Assembly (NCBI RefSeq): GCF_900111495.1
Contig: NZ_FOIU01000004.1
Span: 124,001 to 188,000, forward strand
From: Chryseobacterium wanjuense
GTDB lineage: Bacteria > Bacteroidota > Bacteroidia > Flavobacteriales > Weeksellaceae
Direction: 5' to 3'
Length of the DNA: 64,000 nucleotides
Shown here: positions 16,579-25,160 of the stretch, one piece after another
Numbering within the stretch: position 1 is the stretch's first letter
How the letters are laid out: the number at the start of each line of letters is the position of its first letter
Notes under the pieces: model-generated
Told to the model about the DNA's origin: nothing
Databases searched by the model: none
Seen by the model: the letters and a program-made list of their open reading frames with translations, nothing else
Position numbers and translations under genes: made by a program

Positions 16579-17121
16579 TTAAACTGCTTTAAAATGTGAT
16601 TTATTCTTAAGGTAATCTATGGTTTTGTTGAAATTTTCTTCGTCGATATTGGCTTTGTCTAAAATGAAATTCATATATGGAGAGACTGTGATATATAAAT
16701 ATTGATCGTCTAGAAGACAATAGCTAATAGTCTCCCAGTTAAATTTAAAATCTGATTTATAGTTTTTGAACCTGAAATAGGTAGGGGTAAATTCCCAAAT
16801 CACATCTTTTGAATTTGTTGTAAGATCTTTAATTTCCTTATCAAGTAAAGTGTTTAATTTCTCTTTCTGCTTTCTATATATTGAGCGATAATTGATAAAT
16901 ATTGAAATATACATTAAGCCCAATCCTGCAAAAAAATAACCTAGATGTTCTTTATAAAACAACATGAAACCCGCTAACAGAAGAAAGAAAACAGTCCAAA
17001 AAAGATTTTTATTGTTTTTTTTCAAATTATTTTCCCAAATTCTTTTGAATTCGTATTGATTGATTTGCCTTAAAATTTGTTCTGAATTTGGAGTATTGTA
17101 GGTCAGAATTTCTTCAGTCAT
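16579..17121 (-). CDS. Membrane protein, YcxB-like, function unknown
   Basis: A 180-residue protein with two adjacent hydrophobic segments (about 41-58 and 62-78), then a basic coiled stretch (YRSIYRKQKEKLNTLLDKEIKDL) and a C-terminal beta-rich domain (about 105-170: WEFTPTYFRFKNYKSDFKFNWETISYCLLDDQYLYI). That last pattern resembles the YcxB-like domain of Gram-positive and Bacteroidota membrane proteins of unknown role. It lies between aspS and ku on the same strand and is separated from aspS by a terminator. Confidence 0.75.
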   Translation of the reverse strand: MTEEILTYNTPNSEQILRQINQYEFKRIWENNLKKNNKNLFWTVFFLLLAGFMLFYKEHLGYFFAGLGLMYISIFINYRSIYRKQKEKLNTLLDKEIKDLTTNSKDVIWEFTPTYFRFKNYKSDFKFNWETISYCLLDDQYLYITVSPYMNFILDKANIDEENFNKTIDYLKNKSHFKAV

Positions 17122-17132
17122 GATATTTTTAA

Positions 17133-17160
17133 TTAAAAAAAGCGGAGAAAAATCTCCGCT
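17133..17160 (-). terminator. aspS terminator
   Basis: AGCGGAGA (17141-17148) and TCTCCGCT (17153-17160) form a perfect 8-base stem; on the minus strand a T-run follows. Confidence 0.9.
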
Positions 17161-17166
17161 CTAAAT

Positions 17167-18924
17167 TTATGCTTTTAAATTCAATTGCAATTGCAATTCA
17201 TCGAGCTGTGCCTCGGCAATCGCAGCAGGCGCATCAATCATCACATCACGTCCTGAGTTATTCTTAGGGAACGCGATATAATCTCTTATCACTTCGTTTC
17301 CGTCGAGAATAGCTACCAAACGGTCAAATCCGAAAGCCAAACCACCGTGAGGCGGAGCTCCATATTTGAAGGCATTCATCAGAAATCCGAACTGAGCTTC
17401 TGCTTCTTCTTTCGAGAATCCTAACAAATCAAACATTTTTGATTGTAAATCTTTATCAAAAATTCTGATAGAACCTCCACCGATTTCGTTTCCGTTAAGA
17501 ACCATATCGTAAGCATTGGCTCTTGCTTTTCCCGGATCAGTTTCCAATAAGTGAATATCTTCCGGTTTTGGAGACGTGAAAGGGTGGTGCATTGCATGGT
17601 AACGTCCGCTTTCTTCGTCAAATTCCAATAACGGGAAATCAACAACCCAAAGTGGTGCAAATACGTCGCCTTTTCTTAATCCCAGACGGTTTCCAAGCTC
17701 CATTCTCAACGCAGAAAGCTGAGTTCTTACTTTGTTTTCGTTTCCTGAAAGAATTAACATTAAATCGCCTTCCTTAGCTCCGAATTTTTCAATAATTTTC
17801 GCTAAATCTTCCTCGTTGTAGAATTTATTCACAGAAGAAGTTTTTACGCCGTCATTCTGGAATTTAACCCAAACCATTCCCGAAGCTCCAATCTGAGGTC
17901 TTTTTACCCAGTCAACAAGCTCGTCGATTTGTTTTCTTGTATAATCTGCACATCCTTCAACATTGATTCCGACAACCAATTCCGCATCATCAAATATTTT
18001 GAAATCTTTTCCTTTTACCAATTCGTTCAGCTCGACAAATTCCATTCCGAAACGGATATCCGGTTTGTCGTTTCCGTATTTCTGCATCGCATCAGCGAAA
18101 GTCATTCTTGGGAAGTATTTGTCAAATTTTTGACCGGTAATATCTTGTAATAATGTTTTCGTCATTCCTTCAAAAACATTCATGACGTCTTCCTGTTCTA
18201 CAAAAGCCATTTCACAGTCAATCTGTGTAAATTCCGGCTGTCTGTCGGCTCTTAAATCTTCATCACGGAAACATTTTACGATCTGGAAATACTTATCCAT
18301 TCCGCCTACCATCAACAATTGTTTGAAAGTCTGCGGAGATTGTGGCAAAGCGTAAAACTGTCCCGGATTCATTCTGCTCGGTACAACGAAGTCTCTCGCT
18401 CCTTCCGGAGTTGATTTAATTAAAACAGGCGTTTCAATCTCAATAAATCCTTCGTCTGAAAGATAATTTCTCACTTTTTGCGCCATTTTGTGACGGAAGA
18501 TCAATTTATCTCTTACCGGAGCTCTTCTGATATCCAGATAACGGTATTTCATTCTCAGTTCTTCACCGCCGTCCGTTTCATCTTCAATCTTAAATGGCGG
18601 AAGTTGAGATTCATTAAGTACTGTTAATTTTTCAACTAAAATTTCAATTTCTCCTGTTGGGATATTTTTATTTTTATCCTTTCTTTCAATTACTTTTCCT
18701 GTAACCTGGATAACAAATTCACGATTTAATTTTTTTACTTCTTCAAATAATTCATTAGAAGAAATTTCTTGACTAAAATACAACTGAGTAATTCCGTAAC
18801 GATCTCGAAGATCTATCCAAATCATAAATCCTTTATCACGAATGGTTTGTACCCATCCTGAAAGTGTAACTTCTTCATTAAGATTTTTAAGAGATAATTC
18901 TCCGTTTGTGTGCGATCGAAACAT
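17167..18924 (-). CDS. aspS: Aspartyl-tRNA synthetase
   Basis: Class II synthetase of 585 residues. The N-terminal OB-fold anticodon-binding domain (about 1-105) begins [19 protein letters not shown] and includes [22 protein letters not shown]. The catalytic core has motif 1/2 elements ([45 protein letters not shown]) and motif 3 near the end ([14 protein letters not shown]); the bacterial GAD insertion lies between. The ATG at 18924 is preferred to that at 18945, as the family normally starts MFRSH. A consensus promoter lies about 110 bases upstream, so the leader is long. It is a single-gene unit with a strong terminator. Confidence 0.97.
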   Translation of the reverse strand: MFRSHTNGELSLKNLNEEVTLSGWVQTIRDKGFMIWIDLRDRYGITQLYFSQEISSNELFEEVKKLNREFVIQVTGKVIERKDKNKNIPTGEIEILVEKLTVLNESQLPPFKIEDETDGGEELRMKYRYLDIRRAPVRDKLIFRHKMAQKVRNYLSDEGFIEIETPVLIKSTPEGARDFVVPSRMNPGQFYALPQSPQTFKQLLMVGGMDKYFQIVKCFRDEDLRADRQPEFTQIDCEMAFVEQEDVMNVFEGMTKTLLQDITGQKFDKYFPRMTFADAMQKYGNDKPDIRFGMEFVELNELVKGKDFKIFDDAELVVGINVEGCADYTRKQIDELVDWVKRPQIGASGMVWVKFQNDGVKTSSVNKFYNEEDLAKIIEKFGAKEGDLMLILSGNENKVRTQLSALRMELGNRLGLRKGDVFAPLWVVDFPLLEFDEESGRYHAMHHPFTSPKPEDIHLLETDPGKARANAYDMVLNGNEIGGGSIRIFDKDLQSKMFDLLGFSKEEAEAQFGFLMNAFKYGAPPHGGLAFGFDRLVAILDGNEVIRDYIAFPKNNSGRDVMIDAPAAIAEAQLDELQLQLNLKA

Positions 18925-19035
18925 AATTATTTGTTTAAAGTTCAATATTTAAAGTTCAAGGTTCAGAGTTTCCCGTTTAAAGTTTTGAATATCAAACCCA
19001 AAACATAGAATGCTGAACATTGAATTTTCCGAGTG

Positions 19036-19068
19036 CAAAGATAAGATTTTTGGATGTTTTTAAAACAA
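19036..19068 (-). promoter_or_regulatory. aspS promoter
   Basis: Minus strand TTG (19068-19066), 22-base spacer, TATCTTTG (19043-19036). The leader of about 110 bases to the ATG contains repeats of AAAGTTCAA-like words (18935-18990) but no clear riboswitch. Confidence 0.7.
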
Positions 19069-19143
19069 ATTATTAAGAACTACTTCAAGAATAATTTTTC
19101 GTAAAACTTTCCATATGCTAAGTTTCAATCATTTTTGAATTAA

Positions 19144-19151
19144 TACTTTTG
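19144..19151 (+). promoter_or_regulatory. -7 box of the MATE exporter gene
   Basis: TACTTTTG fits TAnnTTTG, 23 bases before the ATG; -33 is weak. Confidence 0.45.
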
Positions 19152-19174
19152 CTTAAAACTAAAATGGAAAGGTT

Positions 19175-20569
19175 ATGACGAAGTATATAGACTTTATCAA
19201 GAAGGCGTTAAGCGGTGACGATGTAGATTACACAAAGACGAGTATAAGAACGGCAGTGCTTCTGCTGGCGATTCCCATGATGCTGGAAATGGCGATGGAA
19301 TCTGTTTTTGCGTTGGTCGACTTATATTTTGTAGGGCACCTGAAAGAAAGCGGCTATGCGATCCAGACGGTAGGTCTTACGGAATCTGTGCTTTCTGTCA
19401 TGTATTCCATCGCGATCGGGATGAGTATGGCTGCAACGGCTTTGGTAGCAAGAAGAATCGGGGAGAAAAATCCTGAACAGGCTTCCAGAAGTGCGGCGCA
19501 GGTTTTATTGGTTTCGTTTGCGGTAACTTTTATTTTAAGTTTATTCGGAGTGATCTATGCTGAAGAAATTTTAATTCTGATGGGCTCAAAACCGGAAGCC
19601 GCCTTTTACGGGAAGGATTTTACGAGAATTATGATGGGAAGCAGCGTTATTATCATGCTTTTATTCTTAATTAACGGAATTTTCAGAGGGGCAGGAAATG
19701 CCGCCATTGCTATGAAATCTCTTTGGATCGCGAACATTGCCAATATTATTCTGTGTCCGGTTTTAATCAAAGGTTTTGGACCAATTCCGGCAATGGGTTT
19801 AACGGGAGCCGCTTTGGCAACCACGATCGGAAGAAGTATTGGCGTTATATATCAATTGTACCATCTTTTAATTGCAGATACGCAAATTAGAATTCAAACA
19901 AAATATTTTAAACCTGATTTTGATTTAATAAAATCTGTCATAAAAATCGCAACCCCAGGGATTTTTCAGTTCGTGATCGCTTCCTGCAGCTGGATTTTCC
20001 TGGCACAACTGGTTGCCACAACTGGCGGTGAAAATGCTTCGGCGGGATACCAAACGGCTTTACGACTTATGATGTTTTTCATGCTTCCGGCTTGGGGACT
20101 GAGCAATGCTGCATCCACTCTGGTCGGACAAAACATGGGAGCCAACGAAATGCTGAGAGCCGAACAATCTGTCATGAAAACGGTGAAATACAATGTGATT
20201 TTCATGCTGACGGTAAGCTTAATATTTTTCTTGCTAGGTGACTTCTTGGTAGGATTTTTTACACAGGAGATTGAAATTAAAAATTTTGCTAAAAATGCCT
20301 TACACATTATGAGTGTCGGATTTATTTTCTACGGAATCGGGATGGTAATGATCAACGCTTTCAACGGGGCAGGCGATACATGGACGCCGACCTGGGTGAA
20401 TGTTTTTGGGTTTTGGCTGTTTCAGATTCCTTTGGCATATTTTCTTTCCAAACATTTCGGGATGGGGCCAAAAGGCGTTTTTATCTCCATTCCTGCTGCG
20501 GAAACTCTGATCACAATTGTCGCTTTTATTTTGTTTAAAAGAGGAAAATGGAAGACGGTGAAAGTGTAG
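19175..20569 (+). CDS. MATE family efflux transporter
   Basis: Inner-membrane multidrug or organic-cation exporter driven by a Na+ or H+ gradient; the substrate is unknown. The 464 residues hold two MatE domains of six helices each (about 25-190 and 250-425). The first starts TAVLLLAIPMMLEMAMESVFALVDLYFVGHL, typical of NorM/DinF-like members; the second has MLPAWGLSNAASTLVGQNMGA. It is a single gene, with a long imperfect inverted repeat directly after the stop codon. Confidence 0.92.
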   Translation: MTKYIDFIKKALSGDDVDYTKTSIRTAVLLLAIPMMLEMAMESVFALVDLYFVGHLKESGYAIQTVGLTESVLSVMYSIAIGMSMAATALVARRIGEKNPEQASRSAAQVLLVSFAVTFILSLFGVIYAEEILILMGSKPEAAFYGKDFTRIMMGSSVIIMLLFLINGIFRGAGNAAIAMKSLWIANIANIILCPVLIKGFGPIPAMGLTGAALATTIGRSIGVIYQLYHLLIADTQIRIQTKYFKPDFDLIKSVIKIATPGIFQFVIASCSWIFLAQLVATTGGENASAGYQTALRLMMFFMLPAWGLSNAASTLVGQNMGANEMLRAEQSVMKTVKYNVIFMLTVSLIFFLLGDFLVGFFTQEIEIKNFAKNALHIMSVGFIFYGIGMVMINAFNGAGDTWTPTWVNVFGFWLFQIPLAYFLSKHFGMGPKGVFISIPAAETLITIVAFILFKRGKWKTVKV

Positions 20570-20571
20570 GT

Positions 20572-20660
20572 GGCAGGGAAGATAGAAGATGGAAGTTACT
20601 ATTGCAACGTAAATTTTCTTGGGTTTAAAACTTCCAGCCTCCAGCCTCTATCTTCCAGCC
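20572..20660. repeat. Long imperfect inverted repeat after the MATE gene
   Basis: The arm at 20572-20597 (GGCAGGGAAGATAGA... TGGAAGTT) pairs with 20629-20660 (AACTTCCAGCC... TCTATCTTCCAGCC). The 3' arm holds extra copies of CCAGCCT, so the arms are unequal. It may act as a transcription end for the MATE gene; it also has the look of a dispersed intergenic repeat. Confidence 0.6.
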
Positions 20661-20753
20661 AAAAATAAAAGATTATAAAAATTTTAACAGCCCGGATATT
20701 TGTCCTTAAAGCCAGATTTTCTAAATTCGTAATAATCAACTAAATTTATTATT

Positions 20754-20873
20754 ATGGGAAAAGGAGACAAAAAATCAAAAAGAGGAAAAATCAACAACGG
20801 AAGTTATGGTAAAAGAAGACCTAGAAAGGCTTCAAAATCGATAGAAGCTTCCGCAGAAAAAGCTAAAAAGTAA
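20754..20873 (+). CDS. 30S ribosomal protein THX
   Basis: A very basic 39-residue protein: MGKGDKKSKRGKINNGSYGK at the start, followed by RRPRKASKS and an Ala/Lys-rich tail. The GKGDKKSKRGKI...GSYGxRRP pattern is that of Thx, the small peptide that packs in the head of the 30S subunit, widespread in Bacteroidota. The ATG at 20754 gives the full family start. A near-consensus -7 box (GATATTTG, 20695-20702) lies upstream and a strong palindromic terminator 12 bases downstream. Confidence 0.88.
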   Translation: MGKGDKKSKRGKINNGSYGKRRPRKASKSIEASAEKAKK

Positions 20874-20880
20874 AGACATA

Positions 20881-20915
20881 AAAAAGGCCGGAGAAATTTT
20901 CTCCGGCCTTTTTTT
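20881..20915. terminator. Bidirectional terminator between THX and the DUF937 gene
   Basis: GGCCGGAGAA (20886-20895) and TTCTCCGGCC (20899-20908), flanked by an A-run on the left and a T-run on the right, serve both converging genes. Confidence 0.92.
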
Positions 20916-20928
20916 ATTACAAATTAAA

Positions 20929-21588
20929 TTATTTTCCGCCAAAAAAGCCTCCGAGAATATCTCCCAATCCGCCACCGCCTTGCTGCTTTTGCTGATTGCC
21001 TCCTCCAAGAACGCTTCCCAGAATATCATTCAAAGGATTGCCCGAAGATTGAGATTGTCCACCACCTAAAACACTTCCTAAAATGTCGTTCAACGGACTG
21101 GATTGCTGATTCTGAGCCTGATTGGAAGCATTTCCGAGAATTCCTCCCAAAAGATCTCCCAAACCACCGGCACCAACATTATTCTGTTGTTTTTCTCTGC
21201 CGATATATCCCATGATTACCGGAGCCAGCATTGATAAAATCGGTCCGATCTTGTCAATGGAAATCCCTGTATTCTGAGAAAGCTGATTTTCTACATTCTG
21301 CTTATCTCCACCAAAAATATGATTTAGAATAGAGCCTCCTTCAGCCTGTCTTGCATCTGCCTGAGAAACATCGTCCAGGATGCTTCCGTCATGATCTTTA
21401 TCCAAAGCATTGTTCAACGCTTCAGCTTCATTCGTGTCCTGAGATTTGTTTCTGAGATAAGAAATAATCAATGGGGCAGCTACTGCCAATAAAGCAATGA
21501 CCTGGTTTCTGCTGATCCCGAATTTGTTTTCGGCCTGTTCAGCAACCTGATTGCCTGTGTTTCCTGTAAGTAGGTCGATTAAACTCAT
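20929..21588 (-). CDS. DUF937 domain protein with Gly/Asn/Gln-rich tail
   Basis: A 219-residue protein. About 1-130 is a DUF937 (YidB-like) helical domain: MSLIDLLTGNTGNQVAEQAENKFGI, then NQVIALLAVAAPLIISYLRNK and the second helix set ISIDKIGPILSMLAPVIMGYIGRE. The C-terminal part is a repeat of GxGGLGDLLGGILG and LNDILGSVLGGG units (about 140-219), low in complexity. The function of the family is not established. It has its own -7 box and shares a terminator with THX. Confidence 0.85.
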   Translation of the reverse strand: MSLIDLLTGNTGNQVAEQAENKFGISRNQVIALLAVAAPLIISYLRNKSQDTNEAEALNNALDKDHDGSILDDVSQADARQAEGGSILNHIFGGDKQNVENQLSQNTGISIDKIGPILSMLAPVIMGYIGREKQQNNVGAGGLGDLLGGILGNASNQAQNQQSSPLNDILGSVLGGGQSQSSGNPLNDILGSVLGGGNQQKQQGGGGLGDILGGFFGGK

Positions 21589-21619
21589 AGTTTGTGTTTA
21601 TTTTAATTGTTAAGTAAAC

Positions 21620-21627
21620 CAAAGTTA
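21620..21627 (-). promoter_or_regulatory. -7 box of the DUF937 gene
   Basis: TAACTTTG on the minus strand, 31 bases before the ATG; no clear -33 TTG. Confidence 0.45.
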
Positions 21628-21711
21628 TCAAAAATATTCTTTGATAATTTTTTTTAATTAAAAAACACTGTTAAAGTTTATAGAATTCTTTAAGCTATTG
21701 ATTTTAAAATA

Positions 21712-22221
21712 TTAATTTTTAAAAACCGGAACGTTTGAACACGCCTCTCCGAACATTAAAGATTTTACGATCGGCTTCAGTTGTTCTACCAATTCGATAT
21801 AAGCATTTTCGGGAATTTCTTTGTCTGAACAGCCTTTTACCAATACTCTTTTTCCCCTCATTTCCCCGAAATCATGATTTCTAATGGCATTATGCATTAA
21901 AATGACTTCCAGATCTTCGCGGTCTCCAAAAACGATCTTTTTAGTGACATCCGTAAGTCTGGCCGTGATTAAAAAATACGCCCAAAGCGGAACAATAGCA
22001 TCCGCAGAATTGTAGATGTAAACATATGTGTCGCGATACTCTTCAACATTGATGTCTGCCACTTTTTCACGAAAATCTTTCTCTTTTAAAATCATTTCCA
22101 TGAAGAGAAAATCTTTCAGATCAATCCCTTTTCTCTCTCCTTTCGGAACAAGATCGGTAAGATCAAAATTGATGAGGCCACTTTCTGCAACTTTATTTCG
22201 GATTTCAAATTCTTCTGACAT
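21712..22221 (-). CDS. DUF2480 family protein
   Basis: A 169-residue cytoplasmic protein of a Bacteroidota-specific family without known function. Recognised by the start region IRNKVAESGLINFDLTDLVPKGERKGIDLKDFLFMEMILKEKDFRE, the central YVYIYNSADAIVPLWAYFLI, and the end GKRVLVKGCSDKEIPENAYIELVEQLKPIVKSLMFGEACSNVPV with two conserved-looking cysteines. No signal peptide is seen. It is divergent from lpxB. Confidence 0.85.
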   Translation of the reverse strand: MSEEFEIRNKVAESGLINFDLTDLVPKGERKGIDLKDFLFMEMILKEKDFREKVADINVEEYRDTYVYIYNSADAIVPLWAYFLITARLTDVTKKIVFGDREDLEVILMHNAIRNHDFGEMRGKRVLVKGCSDKEIPENAYIELVEQLKPIVKSLMFGEACSNVPVFKN

Positions 22222-22241
22222 TTTTTATCATTATCTTTGAA

Positions 22242-22249
22242 CAAATTTA
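22242..22249 (-). promoter_or_regulatory. -7 box of the DUF2480 gene
   Basis: TAAATTTG on the minus strand, 20 bases before the ATG; a TTG 15 bases further out (22267-22265) is slightly too close for the usual spacing. Confidence 0.5.
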
Positions 22250-22380
22250 CAAATTAAGATCGTACAAAGGCTTAATTTGTTCTCTATTCCTATCATAGAA
22301 ACCTCCCATAATTCAAATTTAATTTAAATAGAATAAAAGAGATTCTTGATGACATATAAATAATAAGAGATTTCAGAAAA

Positions 22381-23484
22381 ATGAAGTATTATATTATCGC
22401 AGGAGAGGCTTCCGGAGACTTGCACGGCAGTAATTTGATGAAAGCCTTGAAGAAAAAAGATCCCGCTGCAGAATTTAGATTTTGGGGTGGCGATCTGATG
22501 GCTGCTCAGGGTGGAACATTGGTAAAACATTACAAAGACCTTGCTTTTATGGGCTTTTTGGAAGTGGCAAAAAATCTTCGTACCATTCTGAATAATATTA
22601 AATATTGCAAACAGGATATCAAAAACCATCAGCCGGATATTTTGATTTTGGTTGATTATCCGGGATTCAATTTAAGAATTGCAAAATTCGCCAAAGAGCT
22701 GGGGATAAAAGTTGTGTATTATATTTCACCGCAGCTTTGGGCCTGGAAAGAAGGAAGGGTAGAGATCATCAAAAAATATGTAGATGAAATGATGGTGATT
22801 CTTCCGTTCGAGGAAGATTTTTATAAAAAACATGGGGTTCACTCACACTTTGTGGGGCACCCTTTATTAGATGCCATTTCAGACCTGCAGGAAATTAATA
22901 CTGAAAATTTTAAAGCAGAAAACGGCTTAAACGAAAAAGAAATCATAGCCCTTTTGCCCGGTTCGAGAAAACAGGAGGTGGAAAAAATGTTGGAAATGAT
23001 GCTTTCTGTGAGACCTTATTTTAAAGAATATCAATTTGTAATTGCCGGAGCGCCAAGTCTTCCGAAAGATTTTTATCAGACGTATGTTGATGATAATGTG
23101 CATTTTGTTTCCAATAAAACCTATGACTTATTGCGATGTTCGAAAGCGGCTCTAGTAACTTCTGGAACAGCCACTTTAGAAACTGCTTTACTCAATGTTC
23201 CGGAAGTGGTCTGCTATCGGGGAAGTAAAATTTCTTACGCTATTGCGAAAAGATTAGTTAAAAATATCAATTATATTTCTTTGGTTAATCTCATTATGGA
23301 TCGGGAAGTTGTAAAGGAATTGATCCAAAATGATTTGAATACTAAAAATTTAGTTGAAGAATTGAAAAAGATTATAGATGGTGATAAAAGAGCACAGGTT
23401 TTGAATGATTACGAACTTTTGAGGAAGAAATTAGGAGGTAGCGGAGCCAGTGATCATGCGGCTGAGGTGATTTTGAAAGTTTAA
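22381..23484 (+). CDS. lpxB: Lipid-A-disaccharide synthase
   Basis: Joins lipid X and UDP-diacylglucosamine to make the lipid A disaccharide at the inner membrane. The 367-residue GT-B glycosyltransferase (family GT19) starts MKYYIIAGEASGDLHGSNLM, the family hallmark. Other matches are FWGGDLMAAQGG, the substrate region YISPQLWAWKEGRVEIIKKYVD, the nucleotide-binding ALLPGSRKQEV and the acceptor loop LVTSGTATLETALLNVPEVVCYR. The last two codons and the terminator are part of a 59-base stretch that recurs after the next gene. Confidence 0.95.
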   Translation: MKYYIIAGEASGDLHGSNLMKALKKKDPAAEFRFWGGDLMAAQGGTLVKHYKDLAFMGFLEVAKNLRTILNNIKYCKQDIKNHQPDILILVDYPGFNLRIAKFAKELGIKVVYYISPQLWAWKEGRVEIIKKYVDEMMVILPFEEDFYKKHGVHSHFVGHPLLDAISDLQEINTENFKAENGLNEKEIIALLPGSRKQEVEKMLEMMLSVRPYFKEYQFVIAGAPSLPKDFYQTYVDDNVHFVSNKTYDLLRCSKAALVTSGTATLETALLNVPEVVCYRGSKISYAIAKRLVKNINYISLVNLIMDREVVKELIQNDLNTKNLVEELKKIIDGDKRAQVLNDYELLRKKLGGSGASDHAAEVILKV

Positions 23485-23535
23485 AATTTTTTTAAAAATA
23501 TAATATAAATCGTAGAAGTTTTTCTGCGATTTTTT
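23477..23535. repeat. lpxB-end/terminator repeat, copy 1
   Basis: Starts in the last codons of lpxB (AAGTTTAA), continues through an AT stretch and ends with the hairpin AATCGTAGAA / TTCTGCGATT plus T-run (about 23509-23535), the lpxB terminator. Copy 2 is at 25003-25059, differing by a 2-base and a 1-base length change in T-runs and one substitution. Confidence 0.85.
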
Positions 23536-23639
23536 ATTTGTAATATAATTTTCATTACATTTAAGACGCGTACCTTCTGTTGGATATATGTTTTTGAGCG
23601 CATTGATATTTAAAAAACTTTTAACCAAAAACATATTTT

Positions 23640-24995
23640 ATGACAACGAGAAGGTCCTTTATACGACAAGGTCTGCTTGCTGCCGGTGGTCTGATGATTC
23701 CGAGCTCGTCTTTTGCCAATTTCATTTTATCAGGTAAAAAGAAAGTCATCGTAATCGGAGCCGGCTTTTCCGGGCTTGCAGCCGCAAATAAGCTCAATCA
23801 AAGAAATTTTGACGTAACCGTACTGGAAAGCCAAAACCGAATTGGCGGCAGAGTGTTTTCTCACCAGATGAATGATAATCTGGTTGTAGAACTCGGCGCT
23901 GAATGGGTAGGCAATTCACACAACAGAATTCTTGAGCTTTGTAATGAATTGAAATTAGATTTATCCGAAAACCAAATGGATACCCACCTTTTGTACAAGG
24001 GCATTTATAGTCCTGCACGACAATGGGATTTCAGTAAAAACTGGAAATTAAAAATGGAAAGCCTGCTGGAAAACTACAGGCATCTTAATGATAAAGATAA
24101 ATTGATTCTTGATAAAATGGATTGGTGGCGGTATTTGGTGAATAACGGCTGCAAAGACCGTGATCTTGATCTTCGGGAATTGATGGACAGCACAGATTTT
24201 GGAGAAAGCATAAGAAAAGTCTCGGCCAATGCAGCCCTTTCCGAATATGTGGAAAATACCGGAGATACCCAAAATCAAATGGACAAGAAAATTATCGGGG
24301 GCAACACGATGTTGGCTCAAAGACTTTCGGAAAAATTAGGAAAAGAAAAAATACTGCTGAATCATGCTGTAACCCGCATTGAACAAGGCGATAAGGTAAA
24401 AGTATATTGTGCCAACGGAAAAGTTTTCGAAGCGGATAAAGTCATTTGTACCCTGCCGACTTTTGCCCTTAAAAATATAGACTGGAAGCCCGGTTTACCT
24501 GAAAATAAAATCGAAGCTCTTAATGAACTTCAATATGCACGGATTAATAAACATGCCATGCTGTTCGACAATCGTTTCTGGAAATCAGAAAATTTTGATA
24601 TGGTGACCGATCAGTTGCCACATTATTTCTATCACGCGACCCAAGGGCAATCCGGATCGTCGGGCGTGCTGATTTCTTACAGTATTGGCGACAAAGCCGC
24701 AGTGATAGCCAATCAAAACGATATGACCAATTTTAAAAGTGTTCAGGAGACATTGCAGCCTGTTTTCGGGGATGTAAAGTCTCACCTGAAGCAGCAGGCC
24801 AATTATTATTGGGGCAACGATCAGCGGTCACACGGTTCTTATGCGATTTACGGTCCCGGACAGTGGTTCCGCGTGAGGCCGGTATTGAAAGAACCTTTTA
24901 TGCATACACATTTTGCGGGAGAACATCTTGCAGATTGGCAGGGTTTTATGGAGGGAGCGATTGTTTCCGGAGAAGAGGCTGCCGGAGAATTTTGA
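23640..24995 (+). CDS. Flavin amine oxidase, Tat-exported
   Basis: FAD-dependent monoamine-oxidase-type enzyme (451 residues) that oxidises an unknown amine. The N-terminus is a twin-arginine signal (TTRRSFIRQGLLAAGGLM, then FANFIL), so it should be folded and exported to the periplasm. FAD binding shows in KVIVIGAGFSGLAAANKL, ES..RIGGRV and LGAEWVGN; the C-terminal FAD motif is FAGEHLADWQGFMEGAIVSG. Base composition is visibly richer in G and C than lpxB and comEC on either side. It is bounded on both sides by the same terminator repeat, which suggests a later insertion between those genes. Confidence 0.9.
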   Translation: MTTRRSFIRQGLLAAGGLMIPSSSFANFILSGKKKVIVIGAGFSGLAAANKLNQRNFDVTVLESQNRIGGRVFSHQMNDNLVVELGAEWVGNSHNRILELCNELKLDLSENQMDTHLLYKGIYSPARQWDFSKNWKLKMESLLENYRHLNDKDKLILDKMDWWRYLVNNGCKDRDLDLRELMDSTDFGESIRKVSANAALSEYVENTGDTQNQMDKKIIGGNTMLAQRLSEKLGKEKILLNHAVTRIEQGDKVKVYCANGKVFEADKVICTLPTFALKNIDWKPGLPENKIEALNELQYARINKHAMLFDNRFWKSENFDMVTDQLPHYFYHATQGQSGSSGVLISYSIGDKAAVIANQNDMTNFKSVQETLQPVFGDVKSHLKQQANYYWGNDQRSHGSYAIYGPGQWFRVRPVLKEPFMHTHFAGEHLADWQGFMEGAIVSGEEAAGEF

Positions 24996-25002
24996 TTTTT
25001 TT

Positions 25003-25059
25003 AAGTTTAAAATTTTTAAAAATATACTATAAATCGTAGAAGTTTTTTCTGCGATTTTT
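25003..25059. repeat. lpxB-end/terminator repeat, copy 2
   Basis: Begins 8 bases after the amine oxidase stop codon and includes the AAGTTTAA of the lpxB end, the AT stretch and the same hairpin with T-run (about 25032-25059). It acts as terminator for the amine oxidase gene. Confidence 0.85.
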
Positions 25060-25131
25060 CTTTTAAATAATGAATTTGATGAGGTTTTTAAAATTCTGAA
25101 ATTTTGATGTGCAAATTTTTATCTGAATAAA

Positions 25132-25139
25132 TATTTTTG
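25132..25139 (+). promoter_or_regulatory. -7 box of comEC
   Basis: TATTTTTG; the nearest upstream TTG (25104-25106) gives a 25-base spacer, slightly long. It overlaps the TTG at 25137, which is therefore unlikely to be the start codon. Confidence 0.5.
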
Positions 25140-25160
25140 CGGAAACACAAATTTTTTCAG

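Noticed and set aside
25137..25160. Earlier TTG start for comEC
   Set aside because: This TTG is the last three bases of an exact -7 box (TATTTTTG), so it is unlikely to be within the transcript.
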